From NCBI RefSeq assembly GCF_003248605.1, contig NZ_QFPF01000058.1, forward strand, positions 1-16,010: a DNA stretch of 16,010 nucleotides. Reading direction: 5' to 3'. Made by a program: the position numbers and the translations under genes. The notes below the pieces were generated by a model that saw nothing but the letters and a program-made list of their open reading frames with translations, made no database searches and was not told where the DNA came from. This DNA is from Microbacterium sp. (GTDB taxonomy: Bacteria > Actinomycetota > Actinomycetes > Actinomycetales > Microbacteriaceae). Below, piece by piece: positions 1 to 6,724 of this stretch (position 1 is its first letter; every line of letters begins with the position of its first letter).

Positions 1-98
1 TGCGGCGGCGGCACGAGATGCGCCACCATCTCCGTCCCTGTGACCGAGGGCGCACGATCGGTGAGCTGGACGATACCCGCGTCGGTCGAGAGTGGCAT
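1..98 (-). CDS. zapE: Probable AFG1/ZapE-type ATPase, N-terminus only (cut by the left edge)
   Basis: An open frame starts at the ATG complementary to 96-98 and stays open to the window edge, giving about 32 residues that begin MPLSTDAGIVQLTDRAPSVT and end MVAHLVPPPQ. A GGAAGG ribosome-binding site (complement of 104-109) sits 5 bases before the start. The LTDR-P-V...MV--LVPPPQ pattern resembles the N-terminus of actinobacterial AFG1-like (ZapE) P-loop ATPases. In Mycobacterium tuberculosis the AFG1 ATPase Rv2670c lies next to the RibD-like Rv2671, and this window also has an Rv2671-like gene close by. The Walker motifs would lie outside the window, so the call rests on a short N-terminus plus context. 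It is divergent from the rhodanese operon. Confidence 0.55.
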   Translation of the reverse strand, partial: MPLSTDAGIVQLTDRAPSVTGTEMVAHLVPPP

Positions 99-246
99 GC
101 GGTCCTTCCGGACGTCACATTCGGTCGGCGCGGGTGCGAGGCGGCGCCCGGCGACCTAGGGTTTCAAGGGATGGCATTCAGCCTATCTGCGCGCGACCGA
201 CAGCCCCTCCCCGGCGACCGCGCCCGATGACGTCCAGGAGAGACCC
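99..246. promoter_or_regulatory. Divergent intergenic region between the ATPase and the rhodanese operon
   Basis: These 148 bases hold the upstream regions of both divergent genes. On the + strand TTTCAA (162-167) and TATCTG (184-189), 16 bases apart, form a weak sigma-A-like -35/-10 pair that would give a leader of about 50 bases. A clear GGAG (237-240) lies 6 bases before the rhodanese ATG at 247. On the - strand only the GGAAGG before the ATPase start is convincing; I could not find a good -10. No operator-like palindrome is evident. Confidence 0.3.
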
Positions 247-1149
247 ATGAGCACCCCCACCGACTCCTCCGATCCCAAGTTCGCCGCATATGCCCACCCC
301 GAGCGCCTGGTCACGACCTCATGGCTCGCGGAGCGTCTCGGAGAGCCGGGCCTGGTCGTCGTCGAATCGGACGAGGACGTGCTGCTCTACGAGACCGGCC
401 ACATCCCCGGCGCCGTGAAGGTCGACTGGCACACCGAGCTGAACGACCCCGTCGTGCGCGACTACGTCGACGGTGCCGGCTTCGCCGCACTGATGAGCCG
501 CAAGGGCATCGCGCGGGAGGACACGGTCGTGATCTACGGCGACAAGAACAACTGGTGGGCGGCCTACGCCCTGTGGGTGTTCTCGCTGTTCGGCCACCGC
601 GACGTCCGCCTGCTCGACGGCGGCCGCGACCGCTGGATCGCGGAGGGTCGCCCTCTGACCACGGATGCTGCAACCTCCGAGGCGACCGACTATCCCGTCG
701 TCGAACGCGACGACTCCACACTGCGCGCCTACCGCGAAGACGTGCTGGCGCACCTCGGCAACCCGCTGATCGATGTGCGTTCGCCCGAGGAGTACTCCGG
801 AGAGCGCACCACCGCCCCCGCCTACCCGGAGGAGGGGGCGCTGCGGGCCGGGCACATCCCGTCGGCCCAGAGCGTGCCGTGGGGCAAGGCCGTCGCCGAG
901 GACGGCACGTTCAAATCCCGCGCCGAACTCGAGGCCGTCTACCTCGAGGGTGCCGGGCTCACACCGGGCGACGACGTCGTTGCATACTGCCGCATCGGCG
1001 AACGCTCCAGCCACACCTGGTTCGTCCTGCAGCACCTGCTCGGGTTCGAGAACGTGCGCAACTACGACGGATCCTGGACCGAATGGGGCAGCTCCGTGCG
1101 CGTGCCGATCGTCGTCGGCACAGAGCCCGGGCCGGCCCCGACCCGCTGA
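247..1149 (+). CDS. Thiosulfate sulfurtransferase (rhodanese), two-domain, CysA2/SseA type
   Basis: The 300-residue protein transfers a sulfane sulfur from thiosulfate or a similar donor to a thiol acceptor through a cysteine persulfide in the cytoplasm. It has the two tandem rhodanese domains of the family. The N-terminal one (about 20-140) contains [11 protein letters not shown] and LLDGGRDRW and has no cysteine where the catalytic one would be (YGDKNNWW, about 97-104). The C-terminal one (about 160-285) carries the active-site loop [11 protein letters not shown] with the catalytic Cys248. This loop and the [11 protein letters not shown] ending closely resemble the mycobacterial CysA2/CysA3 proteins; the N-terminus is somewhat longer. 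The ATG at 247 is chosen because GGAG lies 6 bases upstream. It is first in an operon with sufE and a RibD-like reductase, which suggests persulfide sulfur is passed to SufE or another acceptor. That transfer is inference. Confidence 0.95.
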   Translation: MSTPTDSSDPKFAAYAHPERLVTTSWLAERLGEPGLVVVESDEDVLLYETGHIPGAVKVDWHTELNDPVVRDYVDGAGFAALMSRKGIAREDTVVIYGDKNNWWAAYALWVFSLFGHRDVRLLDGGRDRWIAEGRPLTTDAATSEATDYPVVERDDSTLRAYREDVLAHLGNPLIDVRSPEEYSGERTTAPAYPEEGALRAGHIPSAQSVPWGKAVAEDGTFKSRAELEAVYLEGAGLTPGDDVVAYCRIGERSSHTWFVLQHLLGFENVRNYDGSWTEWGSSVRVPIVVGTEPGPAPTR

Positions 1150-1180
1150 CCGGAGGGCGTCTCGTGGGAGAATGGACCCG

Positions 1181-1621
1181 ATGACTGAGCACCACCTCCC
1201 CGACGCGCTCGCCGAGATCCGCGAGGACTTCCTCGACCTCCCCGAGTCCGAACGACTGCAGCTGCTCTTGGAGTTCTCCAACGAGCTCCCGCCGGTGCCC
1301 GCCGAGTACGAGGGACATCCCGAACTCGCGGAGCGCGTGGCGGAGTGCCAGTCGCCGGTGTACATCATCGTCGACGTCGATTCCGCGGGTCGCGTCGCGA
1401 TGCACGCGACGGCGCCGCGCGAGGCTCCGACCACGCGGGGGTTCGCCAGCATCCTCGCCCAGGGCATCACGGGCCTGACCGTCGCCGAGGCGCTGGCGAT
1501 CCCCGATGACTTCCCGCAGAGCATCGGTCTCACCCGCGCCGTGTCGCCCCTGCGGATCGCGGGCATGACGGGCATGCTCATGCGCGCCAAGCGGCAGGTG
1601 CGCGCGAAGTCATCGGTGTGA
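1181..1621 (+). CDS. sufE: SufE-family cysteine desulfuration / sulfur acceptor protein
   Basis: The 146-residue protein has the size and fold pattern of SufE, which takes sulfur from a persulfidated cysteine desulfurase (SufS) and passes it to the SufBCD scaffold for Fe-S cluster assembly. The acceptor cysteine is Cys56 in the conserved stretch RVAECQSPVYI, and the rest (a helix of LPESERLQLLLEFSNELPPVP type, then VAEALAIPDDF) matches the family. The start at 1181 has GGGAG 10 bases upstream (1166-1170). An in-frame ATG at 1172 is too close to that site. The gene lies 31 bases after the rhodanese and its TGA overlaps the GTG of the next gene, so the three are probably co-transcribed. No sufBCDS genes are in the window, and the adjacent rhodanese is an alternative sulfur source. 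Mycobacteria show the same rhodanese-SufE pairing (Rv3283-Rv3284). Confidence 0.93.
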   Translation: MTEHHLPDALAEIREDFLDLPESERLQLLLEFSNELPPVPAEYEGHPELAERVAECQSPVYIIVDVDSAGRVAMHATAPREAPTTRGFASILAQGITGLTVAEALAIPDDFPQSIGLTRAVSPLRIAGMTGMLMRAKRQVRAKSSV

Positions 1622-2352
1622 GCGAGCGGATGCTGCTGACGCAGGTGCTGCCGGTCGGCCCGAGCGTCGACATCTCAGACGCCGACGGACGCGCGTGGCT
1701 CGAGAGCGTCTACGCCCCCGATCCCGGCCCGTTCGTGCGCCTGAACATGATCACGAGCCTGACCGGATCGGCGGCCGGGCCCGATGGCACGAGCGAGAGT
1801 CTGTCCAACCGCGCCGACCGCGCCGTGCTCGGCGTCATCCGGGGGCACGCGGACGTCGTCATCGTGGGCGCCCAGTCCGTGCGCGCCGAGGGCTACATCG
1901 TGCCCCGTTCCGCACGACTGGCCGTCGTGACCCGCTCCGGTGACCTGAGTGGACATCGTCTCGACGCGTCGGCCGACGGTGCGCCGCCCGTCCTCGTGCT
2001 CTGCCCGCAACCGCGCGTGGCCGCCGTGCGGGCGCGATTGGCTGAGATGAATGCGGAAGTCGTCGGCGTGCCGGCGGACGCCGACGGCACGCTCGAGCCG
2101 CGTCGGATCCTCGCAGCGCTGCACGCACGCGGCCTCGAATCCAGCGTCTGCGAGGGTGGACCGACCCTGGCCGGTCGATTCATCGCCGCGGGCGTCGTCG
2201 ACGAGGTCTGCGTCACCGTCGCTCCGGCACTCACGCCCTCCAGCGGACCGTTCATCCCCGTCGGCGCCGCCGATGATCCCCCCGGCGCCGTCGCGGGGAT
2301 GCTGGTGGATCAGTCCGGATTCAGCTACCTTCGCCTGCGTCGGCGGCCGTGA
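1618..2352 (+). CDS. RibD C-terminal domain / DHFR-like reductase (Rv2671-like), no deaminase domain
   Basis: The 244-residue protein belongs to the pyrimidine reductase/dihydrofolate reductase-like fold that forms the C-terminal half of RibD. Family marks are VRLNMITSLTGSAAGPDGTS (about 40-59), ADVVIVGAQSVRAEGY (78-93), LAVVTRSG (101-108) and CEGGPTLAGRFI (178-189), whose glycines are expected to contact NADPH. The closest family I recall is M. tuberculosis Rv2671, an accessory enzyme able to substitute for dihydrofolate reductase; riboflavin synthesis or another NADPH-dependent reduction is also possible. The N-terminal deaminase domain of true RibD is absent, and Thr49 sits where relatives usually have Asp (S-x-D-G). 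The GTG at 1618 overlaps the sufE stop as GTGA, while an ATG at 1630 is an alternative start. The 3' end overlaps the opposing hydrolase gene by 32 bases. Confidence 0.85.
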   Translation: MSERMLLTQVLPVGPSVDISDADGRAWLESVYAPDPGPFVRLNMITSLTGSAAGPDGTSESLSNRADRAVLGVIRGHADVVIVGAQSVRAEGYIVPRSARLAVVTRSGDLSGHRLDASADGAPPVLVLCPQPRVAAVRARLAEMNAEVVGVPADADGTLEPRRILAALHARGLESSVCEGGPTLAGRFIAAGVVDEVCVTVAPALTPSSGPFIPVGAADDPPGAVAGMLVDQSGFSYLRLRRRP

Positions 2353-3538
2353 GCCCGCGTTCGCGCAGAAAGCGCGCGATGGCGCCCGTCCAGCGGTCCT
2401 GGTCGTAGTTCCACAGCTTCGTGTGGCGCGCGACCTCGAAGGACTCGAGCGTGACGAGATCAGGACGCGCGCGCGCGAGGGCCCGCGATGCGTCCGAGGG
2501 CACGAACCCGTCGTCGTCGCTGTGCAGGATGAGGACCGGATGCCGCAGTTCGCCCGCGCGTGCCACGACGTCGAGGCGATCGAAAGGGATGCGATCGCCG
2601 GAGCCTCGCAGCGGCCCCGTCCACTCCCCGCCCAGCGCGCCGAGGGTCATGCCGACGATGGGCCTCGGCAGGCGCAGCATCCCGGCCTGAAAACGAAGGA
2701 CGTCGGCCCAGTCGATCGCCGGCGAGTCGAGCACGACGGCGGCGATGTGCTCGCGGTGCGCGGACGTCAGGGCCAGCTGCAGGGCGATCGCGCCGCCCAT
2801 CGACCAGCCCATGAGCACGATGCGACGCGCTCCGCGACGCCGCGCGAAGGCGACCGCCGCATCGACATCGCGCCATTCGGTCGCCCCGAGCGTGTAGGTG
2901 CCCTGGCGGCTGCGGGGGGCTTCGCCGTCATTGCGATACGACACGAGGAGCGAGGTGAGCCCGAGATCGCGGAACACGGGCACGGCACGCAGCGCCTCGG
3001 CGCGAGTGGTGCCGCGGCCATGGATCTGGATGACCCACAGGTCGCTCGGCTGCGCGGCGGGGAACAGCCAGGCGGGGCAGGGTCCCAGCGGTGACCCGAT
3101 GAGCTCGGGCGAGTACGGCACCTGCAGCTGCTCGGGGCGGTCGTAGTACCATCCGGAGAAGGCGGCCTCGGCGCCGAGCCTCGCTCCGCGTTCGATGTGC
3201 GTGAGCAGCTTGCGTTTCACGGTCGTGTCGGACTCGGTCAGCACCGAGCCGAGCTTGACGTAGGTCTCGGCGCCGGAGGTGAACAGTCCGTACCGGCCGG
3301 GGAGCCGCGTGTCGGGGGTGCGGTCGAGGGTGATCGTCTGCGCCGCGGTGTCCAGCCCCACGATCCGGGTGTCGGCGACCCGCGGCGCCGGGGTGACAAC
3401 CCGTCGCGCGAGCCGGCCGGATACGACTGTCATCGCGGCCAGCAACGTCACGATCGATCCGCTGAGCACGGCGGCGGTCACACGAAGGCCGGCTGCGAGG
3501 GGGCCGTTCGCCGCTGCGGCGCGCCTGGGGAGGATCAT
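2321..3538 (-). CDS. Membrane-anchored alpha/beta hydrolase (serine hydrolase fold)
   Basis: The 405-residue protein has one N-terminal membrane segment (about 15-38, after a short arginine-containing stretch), so the rest probably faces outside as a signal-anchored domain. The region 50-160 contains no motif I recognise. The hydrolase domain (about 165-393) shows the oxyanion HGRG (173-176), the nucleophile elbow GWSMGG with Ser246, an acid in HSDDDGFV (Asp341 to Asp343) and a His372 in ARHTKLW, a complete catalytic triad. The substrate is unknown; esters or peptides are typical for the fold. The ATG (complement of 3536-3538) has no ribosome-binding site, but a -10-like TAGAGT ends 9 bases before it, so the message is probably nearly leaderless. 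It converges with the RibD-like gene, overlapping by 32 bases, and diverges from DUF3000. Confidence 0.85.
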   Translation of the reverse strand: MILPRRAAAANGPLAAGLRVTAAVLSGSIVTLLAAMTVVSGRLARRVVTPAPRVADTRIVGLDTAAQTITLDRTPDTRLPGRYGLFTSGAETYVKLGSVLTESDTTVKRKLLTHIERGARLGAEAAFSGWYYDRPEQLQVPYSPELIGSPLGPCPAWLFPAAQPSDLWVIQIHGRGTTRAEALRAVPVFRDLGLTSLLVSYRNDGEAPRSRQGTYTLGATEWRDVDAAVAFARRRGARRIVLMGWSMGGAIALQLALTSAHREHIAAVVLDSPAIDWADVLRFQAGMLRLPRPIVGMTLGALGGEWTGPLRGSGDRIPFDRLDVVARAGELRHPVLILHSDDDGFVPSDASRALARARPDLVTLESFEVARHTKLWNYDQDRWTGAIARFLRERGLTAADAGEGS

Positions 3539-3547
3539 CGAGGCCCC

Positions 3548-3557
3548 ACTCTAGTCT
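3548..3557. promoter_or_regulatory. Overlapping divergent -10 elements (hydrolase and DUF3000)
   Basis: The ten bases ACTCTAGTCT contain TAGTCT on the + strand (3552-3557) and TAGAGT on the - strand (3553 down to 3548). Both fit the actinobacterial TANNNT -10 pattern and they share the TA at 3552-3553. The + strand element places a start site near 3564, exactly at a GTG in the DUF3000 frame. The - strand element places one about 2-3 bases before the hydrolase ATG. Neither gene has a ribosome-binding site, which agrees with leaderless translation. No good -35 is visible for either. Confidence 0.45.
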
Positions 3558-3563
3558 GTGGAC

Positions 3564-4160
3564 GTGACCGCGGATCATTCGGAAGAGGGCTTCTCCGCTC
3601 TCTTCGCCCGGGCAGTCGCAGATGTCCGGGCCACCGACATCCGTGGCGATCTCAGTGTCCGCGAGATCCCCGCGCCGACGGGCGTCGCACCCGAAGCCCT
3701 CGCCCTGGCGGGGGACGTCCGTCAGACACAGGACTCGGCGGACTCGCCGTACGGCACGGGCAGGCTGATCCTCCTGCACGATACGAGCATGCCCGACCCA
3801 TGGGGCGGCCCACTGCGGATCGTCTGCTTCGCCCAGGCGCCGCTCGAGCCCGAGATCGGCACCGATCCGCTTCTCGCGGACGTCGCCTGGTCTTGGCTGA
3901 TCGATGCGCTCGACTCGCGCGGGGCCCAGTATCATTCGGCATCGGGAACGGCGACCAAGACGCTCTCGAAGGGATTCGGCTCCCTCGCGGATGAAGGCGA
4001 CGGCGCGCAGATAGAGTTGCGTGCCTCGTGGACGCCCGCGGGCGGGTCCCTTTCACCACACGTCGAGGCGTGGGCGGAGCTCCTGGGCATGCTCGCGGGG
4101 CTGCCGCCGGGATCGGAGGGCATCGAGATCCTCTCGGTTCGCCGGAGGGACCGGGACTGA
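3564..4160 (+). CDS. DUF3000 family protein
   Basis: About 198 residues, recognised as the actinobacterial DUF3000 family from its whole pattern: FSALFARAVADVRAT, REIPAPTGVAPEALAL, the middle GTGRLILLHDTSMPDPWGG, ADVAWSWLIDAL, and the C-terminal HVEAWAELLGMLAGLPPGSEGIEIL. It has no membrane segment, signal peptide or obvious catalytic motif, so it is probably a cytoplasmic protein of unknown function. I prefer the GTG at 3564 because a TAGTCT -10 ends 6 bases before it, as in leaderless genes. The GTG at 3558 would add two residues but would lie inside the -10-to-start spacer. It precedes the RNase D-like gene, as in many actinobacteria, which hints at a role linked to RNA processing. That link is inference. 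Confidence 0.85.
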   Translation: MTADHSEEGFSALFARAVADVRATDIRGDLSVREIPAPTGVAPEALALAGDVRQTQDSADSPYGTGRLILLHDTSMPDPWGGPLRIVCFAQAPLEPEIGTDPLLADVAWSWLIDALDSRGAQYHSASGTATKTLSKGFGSLADEGDGAQIELRASWTPAGGSLSPHVEAWAELLGMLAGLPPGSEGIEILSVRRRDRD

Positions 4161-4185
4161 ACGTCGCACCGGCCGCGCCGCCCGG

Positions 4186-4207
4186 CCGTGCGAGGTGCAC
4201 CGCACGG
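4186..4207 (+). terminator. Hairpin between DUF3000 and the RNase D-like gene
   Basis: A perfect 7-bp stem, CCGTGCG (4186-4192) with CGCACGG (4201-4207), closes an 8-base loop AGGTGCAC. It lies 25 bases after the DUF3000 stop and about 40 bases before the next start, with no T-run behind it. It could be a weak or rho-assisted terminator, an RNA-processing site, or a leader structure of the exonuclease gene. Confidence 0.35.
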
Positions 4208-4248
4208 GCTTCCGCCCACGCGCACCACACATCATCGAGGAGACGACA

Positions 4249-5445
4249 GTGACCAGCCATCCGGTCATAGACACGGGCGAGGGGCTCGCCGAGGCCGCCG
4301 CACTGCTCGCCCTCGGCGTGGGGCCCGTCGCGGTCGACGTCGAGCGGGCGTCGGGCTTCCGATACTCGCAGCGCGCCTACCTCATCCAGGTCTTCCGTCG
4401 CGACGCGGGCGTCTTCCTCTTCGATCCCCCGGCGATCGGCGATTTCGACGCTCTGCAGCGCGCGATCGGCGGCACTGAGTGGGTGCTGCATGCGGCGAGC
4501 CAGGACCTGCCTTCGCTCCGAGAAGCGGGGCTCGTGCCGCCGATGATCTTCGACACCGAGCTCGCCGCCCGCCTGCTCGGCCGCGAACGCGTGGGATTGG
4601 GTGCTGTGGTCGAAGAAGTGCTCGGCATCTCGCTCGCCAAAGCCCACTCCGCAGCGGACTGGTCGACCCGCCCGCTGCCCGATTCCTGGCTCGAGTACGC
4701 CGCGCTGGATGTGCTCCACCTCGTGGATGTGCGCGACGCACTCGCCGCGGATCTTCACGCGCAGGGCAAGCAGCGCTTCGCCGAGGAGGAGTTCCGTGCC
4801 GTGCTCGAGCGCCCGCCGCGGCCCGCCCGGGAGGACCCCTGGCGCCGGTTGAGCGGTCTGCACACCGTGCGCGGACGTCGATCGCTCGCCGTCGCGCGCG
4901 AGCTCTGGACCGCCCGTGAGGAGTACGCCCGCGAGGTGGATGTCTCACCCGGTCGCCTCGTGCCCGACCGCTCGCTCGTCGCGGCGGTGCTGGCGGATCC
5001 GCAGACGAAGCAGGCGCTCGCGTCCGTGAAGGAGTTCACGGGACGCGCCTCGCGTACACAGCTCGACCGGTGGTGGCAAGCGTTCGAGCGGGGGCGCTCC
5101 GAGACCGCGCTTCCGGTCGAGCGGGTGTCGGGCGATGGCCCTCCGCCACCGCGCGCATGGGCCGACCGGAACCCGGCTGCGGATGCGCGACTGCGCGCGG
5201 CACGACCCGTCATCGAACAGCGCGCGAGCGAGCTGACGATGCCGGTCGAGAACCTCTTGACCCCGGATCTGCTGCGCCGGGTCGCGTGGGCGCCGCCCGA
5301 GACGGTCGATGCGGAGTCGATCGGGCGTGCGCTCGAGGCCCTTGGCGCGCGCCCGTGGCAGATTGACGAGACTGCACAGTTGATCGCCGAAGCCTTTGTC
5401 AGTTCCACACAAGAGGCCGTCGCGCCCTCCGAAACCGGTTCGTAG
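4249..5445 (+). CDS. rnd: RNase D-like 3'-5' exonuclease with HRDC domain
   Basis: The 398-residue protein belongs to the DEDDy exonuclease family, which trims RNA 3' ends such as tRNA precursors using two metal ions. The exonuclease domain (about 1-190) shows Asp30 and Glu32 (VDVERASG), Asp86 in LHAASQDLPSL, and the third motif EYAALD with Tyr150 and Asp154, so the DEDD-Tyr set is complete. An HRDC nucleic-acid-binding domain follows (about 197-262, WRRLSGLHTVRGRRSLAVAREL). The C-terminal 130 residues resemble a second HRDC-like region as in other RNase D proteins. The frame is open further upstream to 4021, but the GTG at 4249 is supported by GAGGAG (4237-4242) six bases before it and by the absence of similarity upstream. 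It lies between DUF3000 and fadA. Confidence 0.92.
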   Translation: MTSHPVIDTGEGLAEAAALLALGVGPVAVDVERASGFRYSQRAYLIQVFRRDAGVFLFDPPAIGDFDALQRAIGGTEWVLHAASQDLPSLREAGLVPPMIFDTELAARLLGRERVGLGAVVEEVLGISLAKAHSAADWSTRPLPDSWLEYAALDVLHLVDVRDALAADLHAQGKQRFAEEEFRAVLERPPRPAREDPWRRLSGLHTVRGRRSLAVARELWTAREEYAREVDVSPGRLVPDRSLVAAVLADPQTKQALASVKEFTGRASRTQLDRWWQAFERGRSETALPVERVSGDGPPPPRAWADRNPAADARLRAARPVIEQRASELTMPVENLLTPDLLRRVAWAPPETVDAESIGRALEALGARPWQIDETAQLIAEAFVSSTQEAVAPSETGS

Positions 5446-5518
5446 GTTCGACCCAACCGATTCCGGCTGTCCGCGGCCGGTTCCTAGGCTGGGGTCATTC
5501 CCTAGTTTTGGAGGCAGT
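5446..5518 (+). promoter_or_regulatory. Candidate promoter and ribosome-binding site of fadAB
   Basis: The 73-base gap has two TANNNT -10-like hexamers, TAGGCT (5485-5490) and TAGTTT (5503-5508), and a GGAGG (5510-5514) 4 bases before the GTG at 5519. The first would give a leader of about 20 bases that still includes the GGAGG, so it is the better candidate. An inverted repeat CTAGG-N12-CCTAG (5484-5488 and 5501-5505) overlaps both and could be an operator, though 5-bp arms are weak evidence. No -35 is convincing. Confidence 0.3.
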
Positions 5519-6724
5519 GTGGCCGAGCTCTCGGACGTCTACTTCGTCGATGGAACGCGCACCCCGTTCGGGCGCGCCGGCGAAAAAGGCATGTACTGGA
5601 ACACCCGCGCCGATGATCTCGCCGTCAAGGCGACCATCGGCCTCATGGAGCGCAACCCCCGGGTGCCGCTCGGTCGGATCGACGACGTCGCGATCGCCGC
5701 GACATCCCAGACCGGAGACCAGGGCCTCACCCTCGGTCGGTCCGTCTCGATCCTCGCGGGCCTGCCCCAGTCGGTTCCCGGCCTCGCGATCGAGCGCATG
5801 TGCGCAGGCGCCATGACGAGCGTCACGACCATGGCCGCCTCCATCGGCGTCGGCATGTACGATCTTGCTCTCGCGGGCGGCGTGGAGCACATGGGCCATC
5901 ATCCGATCGGGGGCAACGCCGATCCCAATCCGCGCTTCGTGGCCGAGAAGATGGTCGATCCCGGAGCTCTGAACATGGGCGTGACCGCAGAGCGCATCTT
6001 CGACCGGTTCCCGCACCTGACCAAGGAGCGCTCCGACCGATTCGGGATGCTGAGCCAGCACAAGGTGCAGGCGGCCTACGACGCCGGTAAGATCCAGCCC
6101 GACCTCGTTCCCGTCGCGATCAAGGACGCCGACGGCGCCTGGGGTCTCGCCACCGAGGACGAGGGGCGACGTCCCCAGACCACGATGGAGGACCTTGCCG
6201 CGCTGAAGACGCCCTTCCGGCCCCACGGACGTGTCACCGCCGGCACCTCCTCCCCCCTCACCGACGGTGCCACGATGTCGCTCCTCGCCGGTGGCGACGC
6301 CGTGAAGGAGCTGGGCCTTTCTCCGAAGATGCGCCTGGTGTCCTTCGCCTTCGCCGGCGTGCAGCCCGAGATCATGGGCATCGGGCCGATCCCCTCGACC
6401 GAGAAGGCCCTGCGCAAGGCGGGACTCTCGATCGACGACATCGGCCTCTTCGAGCTGAACGAGGCGTTCGCGATCCAGGTGATCTCGCTGCTCGATCACT
6501 TCGGCATCGCCGACGACGACCCCCGTGTCAACCCGTGGGGCGGCGCCATCGCCGTGGGCCACCCGCTGGCCGCCTCGGGCGTGCGGCTGATGATCCAGCT
6601 CGCCGCGCAGTTCGCCGAACGTCCCGATGTCCGCTACGGCCTCACCGCCATGTGCGTCGGGCTCGGCCAGGGCGGCTCGGTCATCTGGGAGAACCCGCAC
6701 TACAACGGACGGAAGAAGAAGTGA
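5519..6724 (+). CDS. fadA: 3-ketoacyl-CoA thiolase (acetyl-CoA C-acyltransferase), beta-oxidation
   Basis: The 401-residue thiolase catalyses the last step of beta-oxidation, cleaving 3-ketoacyl-CoA with CoA to acetyl-CoA and a shortened acyl-CoA. The catalytic residues are all present: nucleophile Cys95 (ERMCAGAMTS), NEAF at 314-317, His348 in GGAIAVGHPLAASG, and Cys379 in AMCVGLGQGG. The stretches GGVEHMGH, VTAGTSSPLTDGA and the MCVGLGQG ending resemble E. coli FadA more than biosynthetic acetoacetyl-CoA thiolases. The GTG at 5519 has GGAGG 4 bases upstream; the frame is open to 5396 but that part overlaps the preceding gene. Its TGA overlaps the GTG of fadB, so the two subunits of the probable multifunctional complex are translated together. 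Confidence 0.95.
   Translation: MAELSDVYFVDGTRTPFGRAGEKGMYWNTRADDLAVKATIGLMERNPRVPLGRIDDVAIAATSQTGDQGLTLGRSVSILAGLPQSVPGLAIERMCAGAMTSVTTMAASIGVGMYDLALAGGVEHMGHHPIGGNADPNPRFVAEKMVDPGALNMGVTAERIFDRFPHLTKERSDRFGMLSQHKVQAAYDAGKIQPDLVPVAIKDADGAWGLATEDEGRRPQTTMEDLAALKTPFRPHGRVTAGTSSPLTDGATMSLLAGGDAVKELGLSPKMRLVSFAFAGVQPEIMGIGPIPSTEKALRKAGLSIDDIGLFELNEAFAIQVISLLDHFGIADDDPRVNPWGGAIAVGHPLAASGVRLMIQLAAQFAERPDVRYGLTAMCVGLGQGGSVIWENPHYNGRKKK

Noticed and set aside
18..230. A 70-codon open frame on the + strand before the rhodanese
   Set aside because: It has no ribosome-binding site and is Arg-rich. It also overlaps the start of the - strand ATPase gene, which has a good ribosome-binding site and a family-like N-terminus.
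110..235. TGACGTCC just upstream of both the ATPase (- strand) and rhodanese (+ strand) starts, and again near the dxs start
   Set aside because: The same eight bases also occur inside acnA coding sequence (near 11956), and the orientation relative to dxs differs, so it is most likely chance in GC-rich DNA.
319..1590. A 423-codon open frame on the - strand, across the rhodanese and sufE
   Set aside because: It spans two well-supported + strand genes and shows no family similarity that I recognise.
4021..4248. In-frame upstream extension of the RNase D-like gene
   Set aside because: The extension overlaps the DUF3000 coding region in another frame and has Arg-rich shadow composition. GAGGAG six bases before the GTG at 4249 fixes the start there.
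5440..5461. GGTTCGACCC resembling a tRNA T-arm after the RNase D-like gene
   Set aside because: There is no matching acceptor, D-arm or anticodon stem around it, and the gap between rnd and fadA is too short and structured differently for a tRNA.
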